A stretch of 64,000 nucleotides of DNA from Elusimicrobiota bacterium (GCA_028868375.1 JAGWUP010000004.1:62001-126000); one strand, 5' to 3'; numbered from the stretch's first letter, positions 8,688 through 16,516 are shown. Program-made: numbers and translations. Notes: generated by a model not told the origin, from the sequence alone.

Positions 8688-9458
8688 ATGAGCGAAACCT
8701 CCGCAGCGCGGCCGGCCGCCCCGGCCCCGGAAGCGATCGATTTAAGCGAGAAGGGGGGGCCGCGCGACGGCCAGCCCCAGCGCCTGGACCGCCGGCTCTA
8801 CATGCAGCTCTTGGCCTTCAGCGGCTGCCATCATCCGGAGATCCTCGTCCATGCCCTGGAGCGCGCCGCGCTGCAGGGCGTGCTCTACGAGGACTTGAAC
8901 GACCCCCGCGGGGTGGCCGTGCTGGCCGTCTCGGAGTCGCCGGATTATTTCATCGAGAACCTGCGCCCGCTGCTCAACACCGGCCCCTTCGGCTCGCTGA
9001 CGCGCAAGGCGGAGATGGCCTTCTTCGGCCGGACCTACGCCCTGGGCTACGAGCCGGCTTTGGAGGATTGGCTGCTGCATCGGCCGCGCCGCGTCGTCCT
9101 CGATCCGGCCTGCCAGTGGGCCGTCTGGTATCCCCTGCGGCGCACCGGGGCCTTCGCCCAGCTCTCCCGCCAGGAGCAAGGCCAGATCCTGCGCGAGCAC
9201 GGCGCCGTCGGCCGGCGCTTCGGGGACGCGGGGCTGGCCCACGATATCCGCCTGGCCTGCGCCGGTCTGGACGTCCACGACAACGATTTCGTGATCGGCC
9301 TCATCGCGGAGAAGCTGCACCCGCTCTCCTTCCTGATCCAAGCGATGCGGGGCACCCAGCAGACGTCCAAGTACATCCAGAGCATGGGCCCGTTCTTCGT
9401 CGGGCGCGCCCTCTGGCGCAGCCCGGCCCCGGCGGCGCCGGCGGCCGCGGAGGCTTGA
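8688..9458 (+). CDS. Chlorite dismutase/HemQ-family protein
   Basis: 256 residues. Family blocks are present: the N-terminal LDRRLYMQLLAFSG, GVLYEDLNDPRGVAVLAV, the central VWYPLRRTGAFAQLSR followed by EHGAVGRRFGD, GLDVHDNDFVIGL, and the terminal IQAMRGTQQTSKYIQ with GPFFVGRALW. The family includes chlorite dismutases, coproheme decarboxylase HemQ and uncharacterised heme peroxidases; I cannot separate these by eye. No signal peptide is present. It leads a three-gene unit whose last member is a DUF420 membrane protein, and DUF420 proteins have been linked to heme-copper oxidase assembly, so a heme role fits. Leaderless start. Confidence 0.82.
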   Translation: MSETSAARPAAPAPEAIDLSEKGGPRDGQPQRLDRRLYMQLLAFSGCHHPEILVHALERAALQGVLYEDLNDPRGVAVLAVSESPDYFIENLRPLLNTGPFGSLTRKAEMAFFGRTYALGYEPALEDWLLHRPRRVVLDPACQWAVWYPLRRTGAFAQLSRQEQGQILREHGAVGRRFGDAGLAHDIRLACAGLDVHDNDFVIGLIAEKLHPLSFLIQAMRGTQQTSKYIQSMGPFFVGRALWRSPAPAAPAAAEA

Positions 9459-9856
9459 TGGCGGACCGGGTCTTTCGCGTTGCGATGTCGGAGCGCTGCT
9501 TCCGCTTCAAGCCGGACGCCTTGGCCTCGCACGCCCCCGGCAAGCCGGGGGTCTACGAGTTCGTGACCTTCGACGAGAAGGGCGCGGCCGGCGTGCTCTA
9601 CGTGGGCTTGGCCCTGGACGCCACGGTCCACGATTGCCTGGCCGCCCATCTGGAGGGCCGCAAGGAGCCGACGGCGGCCCAGCTTTTCGCGGCGGCCAAG
9701 GACGTCTACTTCGACTACGTCGCCGACGCGGACATAGAGTCGATCGAGGACTTAAAGGACATCGCCGGCTTTTTCATCGGCAAGCATAAGCCGCGCTTCA
9801 ACCACGATGCCCCGTCCTCAGGGCGCTACGGCGCGGTCTCGGTCGAGGACGCTTGA
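9458..9856 (+). CDS. Degenerate GIY-YIG-like small protein
   Basis: 132 residues. GKPGVYEFVTFDEKG then VLYVGLAL resembles the GIY-YIG strand pair of UvrC-type domains (PGVYxF...LYVGKA), and KHKPRFNHD near the end fits the same fold. The Arg that normally follows the YIG strand is missing (DATVHDCL), so nuclease activity is doubtful. The ATG shares one base with the TGA of the chlorite-dismutase-family gene, and the DUF420 gene follows one base after its stop, so all three are coupled. Function unknown. Confidence 0.7.
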   Translation: MADRVFRVAMSERCFRFKPDALASHAPGKPGVYEFVTFDEKGAAGVLYVGLALDATVHDCLAAHLEGRKEPTAAQLFAAAKDVYFDYVADADIESIEDLKDIAGFFIGKHKPRFNHDAPSSGRYGAVSVEDA

Positions 9857-9857
9857 T

Positions 9858-10262
9858 GTGCCGCCCCTGCCGCCGACCTTAAACGCCTGCTTCAACGCCC
9901 TCTCCGCCGTCCTTCTGGTCTGCGGCTACCGCATGATCAAACAGAGGCGAATCCAGGCGCATCGAGCCTGCATGCTCGGCGCCGTCGCCAGCTCGGCCTG
10001 TTTTCTGGCCGGCTACCTCTACTACCATTTCCGGGTCGGAGACGTCGTCTACCGGGGCCCCTGGCGGCCGGCCTACCTGGCGCTGCTGGCCAGCCACACG
10101 ATCCTCGCCGTCGCGGTGCTGCCGCTGCTCTGGCGCGCCCTGCGCCCGGCCCTGGCCGGGCGCTTCGATTTGCACGCGCCGCGCGCGAGGATATTGCTGC
10201 CCGTCTGGCTGTACGTATCCGTGACGGGCGTTGTCGTCTACTGGGCGCTTTTTATACGTTGA
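9858..10262 (+). CDS. DUF420 membrane protein
   Basis: 134 residues from the GTG at 9858, one base after the preceding stop; an ATG at 9807 would overlap that gene by 50 bases. Four hydrophobic segments can be seen: ALSAVLLVCGYRM, MLGAVASSACFLAGYLYY, LALLASHTILAVAVLPLLW and LLPVWLYVSVTGVVVYW. The conserved HRACM, YHF and SHTILA blocks match DUF420 (YozB/CtaM-like), whose members are implicated in assembly of heme-copper oxidases. It overlaps the convergent A-type carrier gene by 11 bases. Confidence 0.8.
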   Translation: MPPLPPTLNACFNALSAVLLVCGYRMIKQRRIQAHRACMLGAVASSACFLAGYLYYHFRVGDVVYRGPWRPAYLALLASHTILAVAVLPLLWRALRPALAGRFDLHAPRARILLPVWLYVSVTGVVVYWALFIR

Positions 10263-10575
10263 ACGACGTGCCGCAGGAGCAGGTGCTCTTGGCCAGGGGA
10301 TTGCGGACGACGAACTTGGCTTCCATCAGCGTCTCGTGGTAGTCGACCTCGGAGCCGCCCACGAAGAAGTCGGAGCGCGGGTCGACGACGGCCTTGGCGC
10401 CGTGCCCGGCGAAGACGGCGTCGTCCGGCTTGACCGCGTCGATCAGCTCGAAGGCGTAGCTCATCCCGGAGCAGCCGCCGGCGCCGACCTTGACGCGGAG
10501 GATCGGCTCCTTCTTGCCCTGGGCCGCCGCCAAGGCGACGATCTTCTCCGCGGCCTTGGCGGTCAAGGTCACCAT
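10252..10575 (-). CDS. A-type Fe-S carrier protein (IscA/SufA/ErpA family)
   Basis: 107 residues, the family length. The three conserved cysteines are present: one in GAGGCSGMSY (about residue 35) and two in the C-terminal CSCG. These carriers accept iron-sulfur clusters from the scaffold and pass them to target proteins in the cytoplasm. It follows a paralogue 20 bases upstream on the same strand. Which of ErpA, IscA or SufA it corresponds to cannot be decided here. Confidence 0.9.
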   Translation of the reverse strand: MVTLTAKAAEKIVALAAAQGKKEPILRVKVGAGGCSGMSYAFELIDAVKPDDAVFAGHGAKAVVDPRSDFFVGGSEVDYHETLMEAKFVVRNPLAKSTCSCGTSFNV

Positions 10576-10594
10576 AAGGGCGCCATGGGCGGCC

Positions 10595-10918
10595 TCAGAA
10601 CTGCTTGGACTTGCCGCAGCCGCAGGAGCTCTTTTCCTTCGGGTTGCTGATCTTGAAGCCGGAGCTCATGGGGTCCTCGCTGTAGTCGATCGTGGCTTCT
10701 TCGAGCAGCGGCAGGCTGTTGTTGTCGACCACGACCGAAAAGCCGTCCTGGGACAGCAGCGTGTCGTTGTCGCGCTTCTGGTCGAAGCCCAGGGCGTACT
10801 CGTAGCCCGCGCAGCCGGAGGGCTTGAGCATGACGCGCAGGCTCTTGCCCTTGGAGGACTCGTCGGCCTTGAAGAAGGATTGTATTTTCTCTTGCGCTTT
10901 CGGCGTGAACGTCAGCAT
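10595..10918 (-). CDS. Second A-type Fe-S carrier protein
   Basis: 107 residues, with cysteines in KPSGCAGYEY and C-terminal CGCG. It shares the fold of the following gene but is strongly diverged, so the pair is an old duplication or two distinct subtypes. GAGAGGTG is a Shine-Dalgarno before the ATG, and TATAAT lies 20 bases upstream (10939-10944), so unlike many genes here it has a normal leader. The Mrp-type Fe-S carrier at 13252 on the other strand suggests a local Fe-S theme. Confidence 0.88.
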   Translation of the reverse strand: MLTFTPKAQEKIQSFFKADESSKGKSLRVMLKPSGCAGYEYALGFDQKRDNDTLLSQDGFSVVVDNNSLPLLEEATIDYSEDPMSSGFKISNPKEKSSCGCGKSKQF

Positions 10919-10960
10919 GGGGCACCTCTCTTAAGGCTATTATACCAAGTATCCCGCCGC

Positions 10961-10989
10961 TTGCGTTGGGCCCCGCGAATTTCTATCAT
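10961..10989 (+). promoter_or_regulatory. Sigma-70-like promoter of glnN
   Basis: TTGCGT, a 17-base spacer and TATCAT. The expected start near 10996 gives a leader of about 54 bases, with GGAGAG before the ATG at 11050. Confidence 0.45.
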
Positions 10990-11049
10990 ATCTCTCGTCG
11001 AGAACGCCCCCTTGAACCGCGATTCCAAGATTCCCCGGAGAGTGAATCC

Positions 11050-13239
11050 ATGGCCTACACGCGCGACGTCGAGCCGAGCCTCATGAACGACAAGAAAGCG
11101 GCGAACGCCGGCTTGTCCCACGCCGCCGCGAAGGTGTCCGATTATTTCGGCTGCAACGTCTTCGGCCCCGAGACGATGCGGCTGCTGCTGCCCAAGGAGG
11201 TCTACCGCAAGGTCCAGGACGCGATCACCCACGGCAAGCGCTTCGATTTGGAGGTGGCCAACACCGTGGCCTCGGCCATGAAGACCTGGGCGATCTCCAA
11301 GGGCGCCACCCATTATTGCCACTGGTTCCAGCCGATGACCGGAGCCACCGCCGAGAAGCACGACAGCTTCATGGAGCCTGTCGGCGAGGGCAACGTCCTG
11401 GAGGTCTTCTCCGGCCAGCAGTTGGTCCAGGCCGAGCCGGACGCCAGCTCATTTCCCTCGGGGGGCCTGCGCGCCACCTTCGAGGCCAGGGGCTACACGG
11501 CCTGGGATCCCACCTCCCCGGCCTTCGTCCTCGAGACCCCCGGCGGCTCGACTTTGTGCATCCCGACGATCTTCGTCTCCTACACCGGCGAGTCCCTGGA
11601 CACCAAGACCCCCTTGCTGCGCTCCATCGAGGCCCTCAACAAGGCCGCCCTGGGCATCCTGGACTATTTCGACGGCGGCGCGCGCAAGGTCTTCTCCACC
11701 CTGGGCGCCGAGCAGGAATACTTCCTCATCGACGCGGCCTATTACCGCGCCCGGCCCGACCTGGTGCTGGCCGAGCGCACCCTCTTCGGGGCCGCCTCGC
11801 CGAAGGGCCAGCAGCTGGAGGACCACTACTTCGGGGCGATCAAGGACCGCGTCTTCTCCTTCATGACCGATCTGGAAAGCGAGCTCTACAAGCTGGGGGT
11901 GCCGTTGAAGACCCGCCACAACGAGGTGGCCCCCAACCAGTTCGAGTGCGCCCCGGTCTTCGAGGAGGCGAACGTCGCCATCGACCACAACCAGCTGGTC
12001 ATGGACATGCTCCGCCGCGTCGCGGCCCGGCACAAGCTCTCCTGCCTGCTCTACGAGAAGCCCTTCGCCGGCATCAACGGCTCCGGCAAGCACAACAACT
12101 GGTCCTTGGGCACCGACACCGGCAAGAACCTGCTGACTCCCGGCGACACCCCGCGGCAGAACCTGCAGTTCCTGCTGTTCTTGGTCTCCATCATCAAGGC
12201 CGTGCGCGACCACTCCCTGCTCTTGCGCGCCTCCATCGCCAGCTCCGGCAACGACCACCGCCTGGGCGCCAACGAGGCCCCGCCGGCCATCATGAGCGTG
12301 TTCCTGGGCGCGCAGTTGACCGGAGTGCTGGGCGACATCGAGAAGGGCGTGACCGGAAAATCGACGCCTCCGGCCTGGATGGACTTCGGCATCGACAAGA
12401 TCCCGGCCATCCTCAAGGACAACACGGACCGCAACCGGACCTCTCCCTTCGCCTTCACCGGCAACAAGTTCGAGTTCCGCGCGGTGGGCTCGTCCTTCAA
12501 CAACGCCGGCCCGATCACCGTCCTCAACACGATCGTCGCCAACCAGCTCCTCGAGACCAAGAAGGAGATCGACGCGCTGCTCAAGACCAAGAAGGACTTC
12601 AAGGCCGCGGCGATCGCGGTCGTGCGCAAGCTCTACAAGGAGGGCAAGGCCGTCTGCTTCGAGGGCAACAACTACTCCGCCGAGTGGGCCGCCGAGGCCA
12701 AGAGGCGCGGGCTGCCCAACGTCAAGACCACCCCGGACGCCCTCCTGGCCTTCAAGGAGAAGGCCGCCGTGGCGATGTTCGAGCGGCTGGGCGTTCTCTC
12801 GCGCCAGGAAAGCCTCTCCCGCTACCACATCAAGCTTGAGAAATACGCCAAGGACATCGACATAGAGGCCAAGACGATCCTCGAGATGGTCGACACCCTC
12901 TACGTCCCCGCGGCGGTGGAGTACATGGGCCAGTTGTCGGCGGCCATCGAGGCGGCCGGCCGGCTGCTGGGCAAGGAGGCCTGCCTGCGCTCCCCGCAGG
13001 AATTGCTGCGCGAGCTGGCCCTGCGGCTTAGCGAGGCGCGGACGAGCGCCGCGGAGCTGGCCAAGGCCCTTGCGGCGGCAGAAGCCGTCGAGGATGCCGA
13101 GGCCAAGGCCGCCGCCTACTGCCGCAAGGTCAAGCCGCTCTTTACGCCCGCGCGCGCCGCGGTCGACGCCCTGGAGGGGCTGGTCCCGGCCAAGCTCTGG
13201 CCGGTGCCGAAGTATCGGGAGATGCTCTTCCTTTTATAG
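11050..13239 (+). CDS. glnN: Glutamine synthetase type III
   Basis: 729 residues, the size of GSIII rather than GSI (about 470). ATP- and glutamate-binding blocks are visible: GAEQEYFLID, RHNEVAPNQFECAPVFEEANVA (split around residues 320-340), GINGSGKHNNWSLG, and GNDHRLGANEAPPA. It condenses glutamate and ammonia to glutamine in the cytoplasm. The start at 11050 was taken because GGAGAG precedes it and the upstream in-frame stretch is not GSIII-like. The mrp gene follows after 12 bases and is probably co-transcribed. Confidence 0.93.
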   Translation: MAYTRDVEPSLMNDKKAANAGLSHAAAKVSDYFGCNVFGPETMRLLLPKEVYRKVQDAITHGKRFDLEVANTVASAMKTWAISKGATHYCHWFQPMTGATAEKHDSFMEPVGEGNVLEVFSGQQLVQAEPDASSFPSGGLRATFEARGYTAWDPTSPAFVLETPGGSTLCIPTIFVSYTGESLDTKTPLLRSIEALNKAALGILDYFDGGARKVFSTLGAEQEYFLIDAAYYRARPDLVLAERTLFGAASPKGQQLEDHYFGAIKDRVFSFMTDLESELYKLGVPLKTRHNEVAPNQFECAPVFEEANVAIDHNQLVMDMLRRVAARHKLSCLLYEKPFAGINGSGKHNNWSLGTDTGKNLLTPGDTPRQNLQFLLFLVSIIKAVRDHSLLLRASIASSGNDHRLGANEAPPAIMSVFLGAQLTGVLGDIEKGVTGKSTPPAWMDFGIDKIPAILKDNTDRNRTSPFAFTGNKFEFRAVGSSFNNAGPITVLNTIVANQLLETKKEIDALLKTKKDFKAAAIAVVRKLYKEGKAVCFEGNNYSAEWAAEAKRRGLPNVKTTPDALLAFKEKAAVAMFERLGVLSRQESLSRYHIKLEKYAKDIDIEAKTILEMVDTLYVPAAVEYMGQLSAAIEAAGRLLGKEACLRSPQELLRELALRLSEARTSAAELAKALAAAEAVEDAEAKAAAYCRKVKPLFTPARAAVDALEGLVPAKLWPVPKYREMLFLL

Positions 13240-13251
13240 CGCCAGAGAACG

Positions 13252-14331
13252 ATGCCGACCAAAGACGACATCCTGAAGGCCTTGTCCTCGGTGCAGGAGC
13301 CGGAATTGCACCAGGACATCGTCTCCCTGGGCATGGTCCAGAATCTCGCGGTTTGCGGGGGGGCGGTCTCCTTCGATTACGTCCTGACGACCCCGTCCTG
13401 CCCCTTGAAGGGGATGATGGAGCTGGAGGCGACGGAGGCGGTCAAGCGCGTGCCGGGCGTCACGCAGGTCAAGGTCAAAATGACCGCCGCGGTGCGCAAG
13501 GACCCGCGCCTGGCCTCCGCCCTGCCCGCCGGCATCGGCAACGTCGTCGCCGTCGGCAGCGGCAAGGGAGGCGTGGGCAAGTCCACCGTGGCCTGCAACC
13601 TCGCCGTCTCGCTGGCGGCCGACGGGGCCAAGGTCGGCCTGCTCGACGCCGACATCTACGGCCCCAACCAGCCCCAGATGATGGGCGTGGCCGGCTGGCA
13701 GCCGTCGGCCGACGCCGACAACAAGATCACGCCGCCCTCCAATCACGGGGTCAAGGTCATGTCGATGGGCTTCTTGATGGAGCCGGATTCCCCCGTCATC
13801 TGGCGCGGCCCGATGCTCCATGGGGCCATCGGGCAGTTTTTTCGCGACGTCCTCTGGGGCGAGCTGGACTATCTCGTCATCGACATGCCGCCCGGCACCG
13901 GCGACGTGCAGTTGACCCTCTGCCAAAGCGTGCCGCTGGCCGGGGCCGTCATCGTCACCACCCCGCAGTCGATCGCCCTCTCCGACGTGCGCAAGGCCGC
14001 GGCCATGTTCGCCAAGCTCAACGTCCCCATGCTCGGCGTCGTCGAGAACATGGGCGCCTTCCATTGCCCCCATTGCGGCAAAGACTCCGAGATCTTCGCC
14101 GGCGGCGGGGCGAAGACCCTGGCCGACAAGTACGGCATCCCGCTTTTGGGCGCCGTTCCCCTGGACCCCGGCGTCTGCCAGACCGGAGAGACCGGCCGCC
14201 CGATCTCCCTGTCCCAGCCGGAGAGCGCCCCGGCCAAGGCCTTTCGCGCCATCGCCCGGCAGGCCGCCGCCCGCGTTTCCGTTTTGGGCCGCAAGAAGCC
14301 TTTGGAAATCAAGCTGACCGTGACGAAGTAG
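13252..14331 (+). CDS. mrp: Mrp/NBP35-family Fe-S cluster carrier ATPase
   Basis: 359 residues. Residues 1-80 are a MIP18/DUF59 domain (PELHQDIVSLGMVQN, TTPSCPLKGMM). A deviant Walker A, GSGKGGVGKST, lies at 102-112, then LLDADIYGPNQPQM, and the cluster-binding CPHC near residue 265. Such proteins bind a [4Fe-4S] cluster between two subunits and deliver it to apo-proteins. It lies directly behind glnN and is followed after 29 bases by a peroxiredoxin with its own Shine-Dalgarno. Confidence 0.93.
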   Translation: MPTKDDILKALSSVQEPELHQDIVSLGMVQNLAVCGGAVSFDYVLTTPSCPLKGMMELEATEAVKRVPGVTQVKVKMTAAVRKDPRLASALPAGIGNVVAVGSGKGGVGKSTVACNLAVSLAADGAKVGLLDADIYGPNQPQMMGVAGWQPSADADNKITPPSNHGVKVMSMGFLMEPDSPVIWRGPMLHGAIGQFFRDVLWGELDYLVIDMPPGTGDVQLTLCQSVPLAGAVIVTTPQSIALSDVRKAAAMFAKLNVPMLGVVENMGAFHCPHCGKDSEIFAGGGAKTLADKYGIPLLGAVPLDPGVCQTGETGRPISLSQPESAPAKAFRAIARQAAARVSVLGRKKPLEIKLTVTK

Positions 14332-14360
14332 CCGCATCATCCCCCCGCAAGGAGAACGCC

Positions 14361-14849
14361 ATGACGATGACCGCCGCCAACCCCGCTTCCGAGACGACCC
14401 CGATCGCGGTCGGCTCTCTCGCTCCGGACTTCACGCTGCCCGACCAGGACAAGAAGGAGTTCGTCCTCTCCCAGTTCAAGGGCAAGAAGGCCGTCGCCCT
14501 CTTCTGGTATCCGCTCGACTGGAGCCCGACCTGCAGCAAGGAGAACGCCTGCTTCACCAGCGACTACTCGCGCTTCAGCCGCTACGCGGAGGTCGCCGCC
14601 GTCTCCATCGACTCCACCTGGTCGCACAAGGCCTGGCAGGAGAAGATGAGCCTCAAGCATCGCCTCCTCTCCGACATGCACCGCAAGGTCACCAAGGCCT
14701 ACGGCCTGTTCCTGCCCGCCGCCAACATCTCGCAGCGCGCCACCGTCCTGATCGACAAGCAGGGCAAGGTCGCCTGGGTGAAGGTCCAGTCGGACATCAC
14801 CAAGGAGCGCGACTACAACGAGATCGAGGAGCAGCTCAAGAAGCTCTAG
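14361..14849 (+). CDS. Peroxiredoxin (AhpC/TSA family)
   Basis: 162 residues of thioredoxin fold. The peroxidatic site is WSPTCSKE (Cys about residue 52), matching the P-x3-[TS]-x2-C pattern loosely, and a second Cys lies six residues later (NACFTSDY), one residue further than in typical BCP/PrxQ enzymes. It reduces peroxides, presumably using thioredoxin. The start is fixed by AAGGAG seven bases before the ATG. The stop codon TAG is fused to a three-hairpin repeat that fills the whole space to the convergent kinase-like gene. Confidence 0.88.
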   Translation: MTMTAANPASETTPIAVGSLAPDFTLPDQDKKEFVLSQFKGKKAVALFWYPLDWSPTCSKENACFTSDYSRFSRYAEVAAVSIDSTWSHKAWQEKMSLKHRLLSDMHRKVTKAYGLFLPAANISQRATVLIDKQGKVAWVKVQSDITKERDYNEIEEQLKKL

Positions 14850-14926
14850 GCCGGCGTCAGCCGGCCTGCGTCCAGCCGGATATAGGAAAGTGCGTCAGGC
14901 TGTGACGGCACGGCGTCAGCCGGCCT
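14849..14926 (+). repeat. Three-hairpin repeat, copy 1 (subtype A)
   Basis: Arm 1 GGCCGGC-GTCA-GCCGGCC (14849-14866) begins with the G of the peroxiredoxin stop codon. The core (14867-14910) pairs TGCGTCCAGCC with GGCTGTGACGGCA, leaving two bulges and a loop of about 20 bases. Arm 2 (14911-14925) repeats GGCGTCAGCCGGCC. It is nearly identical to the copy at 25199-25276. It may act as a 3' end structure for the gene. Confidence 0.8.
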
Positions 14927-14934
14927 GCGCCTGA

Positions 14935-16227
14935 CTAACGCGGGAAGTCGGTGATCGCGCTAAAAGGCCGCCGGGACCGCCCGCTGCCGACGTAGAGCTC
15001 CCGGTCGGTCAGGTTGACAAGCCGGATCGAGTCGGGGGTCAGGCGCGTCAAGCGCAGGCAGCGGTCGCCGGCGGGGTCTTTCCACAACGCCACGCCCTCG
15101 ACCGGCAGAGACTCCGGGACCTCCATGACGCGTTCCTCCCCGGATGTCTGCACCAGCAGATGGTTCGCGTCCTGCCTCGTGATCGTCAATAGGCGGCGGC
15201 CGATGCGCAGGCTCAGGCTTGCGCCCGGCTGCAGCGTCAGCGTCTTGTTGCTCGCCACGTAGCGGGTCAGCCACGCTTGTTTTTCCGGATCCTCGGCCGA
15301 GGTCCGTTCCATCAAGGAGGTGTCGATCAAGCCGAAGACGCTGAGCTCGCCGTTGGGCAGCTTGATGTTCTGGGCCTTGACGTCGTTTTGGTTGAGGCCG
15401 AGCGCTCGCAGCGCCTCCCACAGGGGGGCGAGATCGCCGGGCGCCAGATTGACCTCGTCGAGCGACGGGCCCGGCAGGTACTCCATGACGAGGGCATGAG
15501 TGAAATCGATATCGGGGGATTTGCCGGCCGCCGCCGCAAGCCGCGCCAGCTCTTTCGCGGAGGAGGCATCGATCGCGGAGTCGGCTCCCAGGATGTAGCG
15601 CGGCAAGCGTATCCGCGCGATCCGGGGCATCTCTCCCGAGTCCAGGGCTTCCGTCAGGGCCTTGGAGCCGGCGGCTTCCGCGCTCAGCATGAAGTCGATC
15701 GCGCCATCGACGAATTTCAACACGACCGGCTGCGGCGGCTGCGACGGCCGGTCCAACTCGGCGTAGAAGACGGCCGACATGGGGTTTTCATTTTCCAGCG
15801 GCCTGACGCGATGGAGGGTCAGCGACGAGGGCTTGCCCTCCGCGTCCACCAGGTTCAGGCGCAGGCTGTTCGTCTTAAGCGGAGCGAGCGCCAGCGCCCC
15901 GTCGAAGCGGTCCATGCCTTCCTGGACCAGGCTTGCCTCGGCCTCGGCGGGCTGCTCGGTCTTGCCGTTGGGCTTGCCTAAGGCTTCGAGTTGGCCGATC
16001 GGCGCAGGCGGCAGGGCAGACGGCGCCGGCGTAGGCAGGCCCGAAATTCCAGGCTCCAGTCCCGCCGGCGGCTGCTCCAAGTTTTCCGGGCCAGCGGATG
16101 CCGGCCGCAAGCCTGGCAGGAGAGGAACCGAGGCCTCCGGGCGGGCCGGCAGTTGTGCCCTGAAATCCGCCGCCAGCGCGGGGCCGGCCAGTAGGGCCGC
16201 CGCCAGCCAGGCCGCGAATTTTGGCAT
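14935..16227 (-). CDS. Exported protein-kinase-like protein
   Basis: 430 residues. Signal peptide at 1-20 (LAAALLAGPALAA), then a Pro/Leu/Ala-rich linker to about residue 100 ending in DRFDG (106-110). Residues 115-330 have a kinase-like order: VVLKFV with Lys171, ALVMEYLPGPSLDEV at 246-259 as hinge, NDVKAQN at 281-287 as catalytic loop (Asp282, Lys284, Asn287) and LIDTS with Asp302 in the place of DFG. A beta-rich domain of about 90 residues (SLRIGRRLLTITRQD) closes it and might be FHA-like. A kinase fold with a signal peptide lacks an obvious ATP source, so activity is uncertain. The start is supported by TAGAAT 6 bases upstream. Confidence 0.65.
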   Translation of the reverse strand: MPKFAAWLAAALLAGPALAADFRAQLPARPEASVPLLPGLRPASAGPENLEQPPAGLEPGISGLPTPAPSALPPAPIGQLEALGKPNGKTEQPAEAEASLVQEGMDRFDGALALAPLKTNSLRLNLVDAEGKPSSLTLHRVRPLENENPMSAVFYAELDRPSQPPQPVVLKFVDGAIDFMLSAEAAGSKALTEALDSGEMPRIARIRLPRYILGADSAIDASSAKELARLAAAAGKSPDIDFTHALVMEYLPGPSLDEVNLAPGDLAPLWEALRALGLNQNDVKAQNIKLPNGELSVFGLIDTSLMERTSAEDPEKQAWLTRYVASNKTLTLQPGASLSLRIGRRLLTITRQDANHLLVQTSGEERVMEVPESLPVEGVALWKDPAGDRCLRLTRLTPDSIRLVNLTDRELYVGSGRSRRPFSAITDFPR

Positions 16228-16233
16228 GCGCTG

Positions 16234-16239
16234 ATTCTA
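16234..16239 (-). promoter_or_regulatory. -10 box TAGAAT of the kinase-like gene
   Basis: TAGAAT ends 6 bases before the ATG at 16227, with no Shine-Dalgarno. Two FNR/CRP-like palindromes lie farther upstream, centred about 50 and 73 bases before the ATG. Confidence 0.55.
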
Positions 16240-16269
16240 GGATACGGTCGGGGGTAGAGTCTTGGCCAA

Positions 16270-16306
16270 TCGATCTAGATCAACTCCGGCATTTGACCTA
16301 GATCAA
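16270..16306. promoter_or_regulatory. Two tandem FNR/CRP-like palindromes
   Basis: TCGATCTAGATCAA (16270-16283) and TTGACCTAGATCAA (16293-16306) each match nine of the ten specified bases of the FNR consensus TTGAT-N4-ATCAA, and both have CTAG as spacer. Their centres are 23 bases apart, about two helical turns. They lie upstream of the kinase-like gene on the minus strand and just behind the small Cys-protein gene. Confidence 0.5.
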
Positions 16307-16322
16307 TATGAGGACTTTGGGC

Positions 16323-16490
16323 CTACGGAGCCTCGAACTCCTGGCAGCAGCGGCGGGCCAGGCCGGAAGCGCGCAGCGTCTCCTGGCGGCGCGAGCAGAA
16401 GTACTCGACGCTTCCGTAGGGTTGGGGCCAGAGGGCGATCCAGCGGCAGTCGGAGCAACGGGCCTCATTCTTGCCGCGCTCTCGCCTCAT
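16323..16490 (-). CDS. Small cysteine-rich protein (55 residues)
   Basis: An ATG-to-TAG frame on the minus strand encoding 55 residues with five cysteines: CSDC at residues 12-15, one at 32 (YFCSR) and CC at 48-49. The pattern suggests a metal-binding knuckle, with aromatic residues between (WIALWPQPYGSVEYF). Codon choice fits the neighbours (mostly G or C in third position). It is divergent from the PQ-loop gene, with 26 bases between the starts. I do not recognise the family, and chance coding is possible. Confidence 0.5.
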   Translation of the reverse strand: MRRERGKNEARCSDCRWIALWPQPYGSVEYFCSRRQETLRASGLARRCCQEFEAP

Positions 16491-16516
16491 GTCCAAAAAA
16501 ATGCAACGATGGTGCC

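Noticed and set aside
11449-12828. Long antisense frame opposite glnN
   Set aside because: High-GC DNA gives long open antisense frames; the translation is Gly/Arg/Val-rich with no motif, and the opposite strand encodes an unmistakable GSIII.
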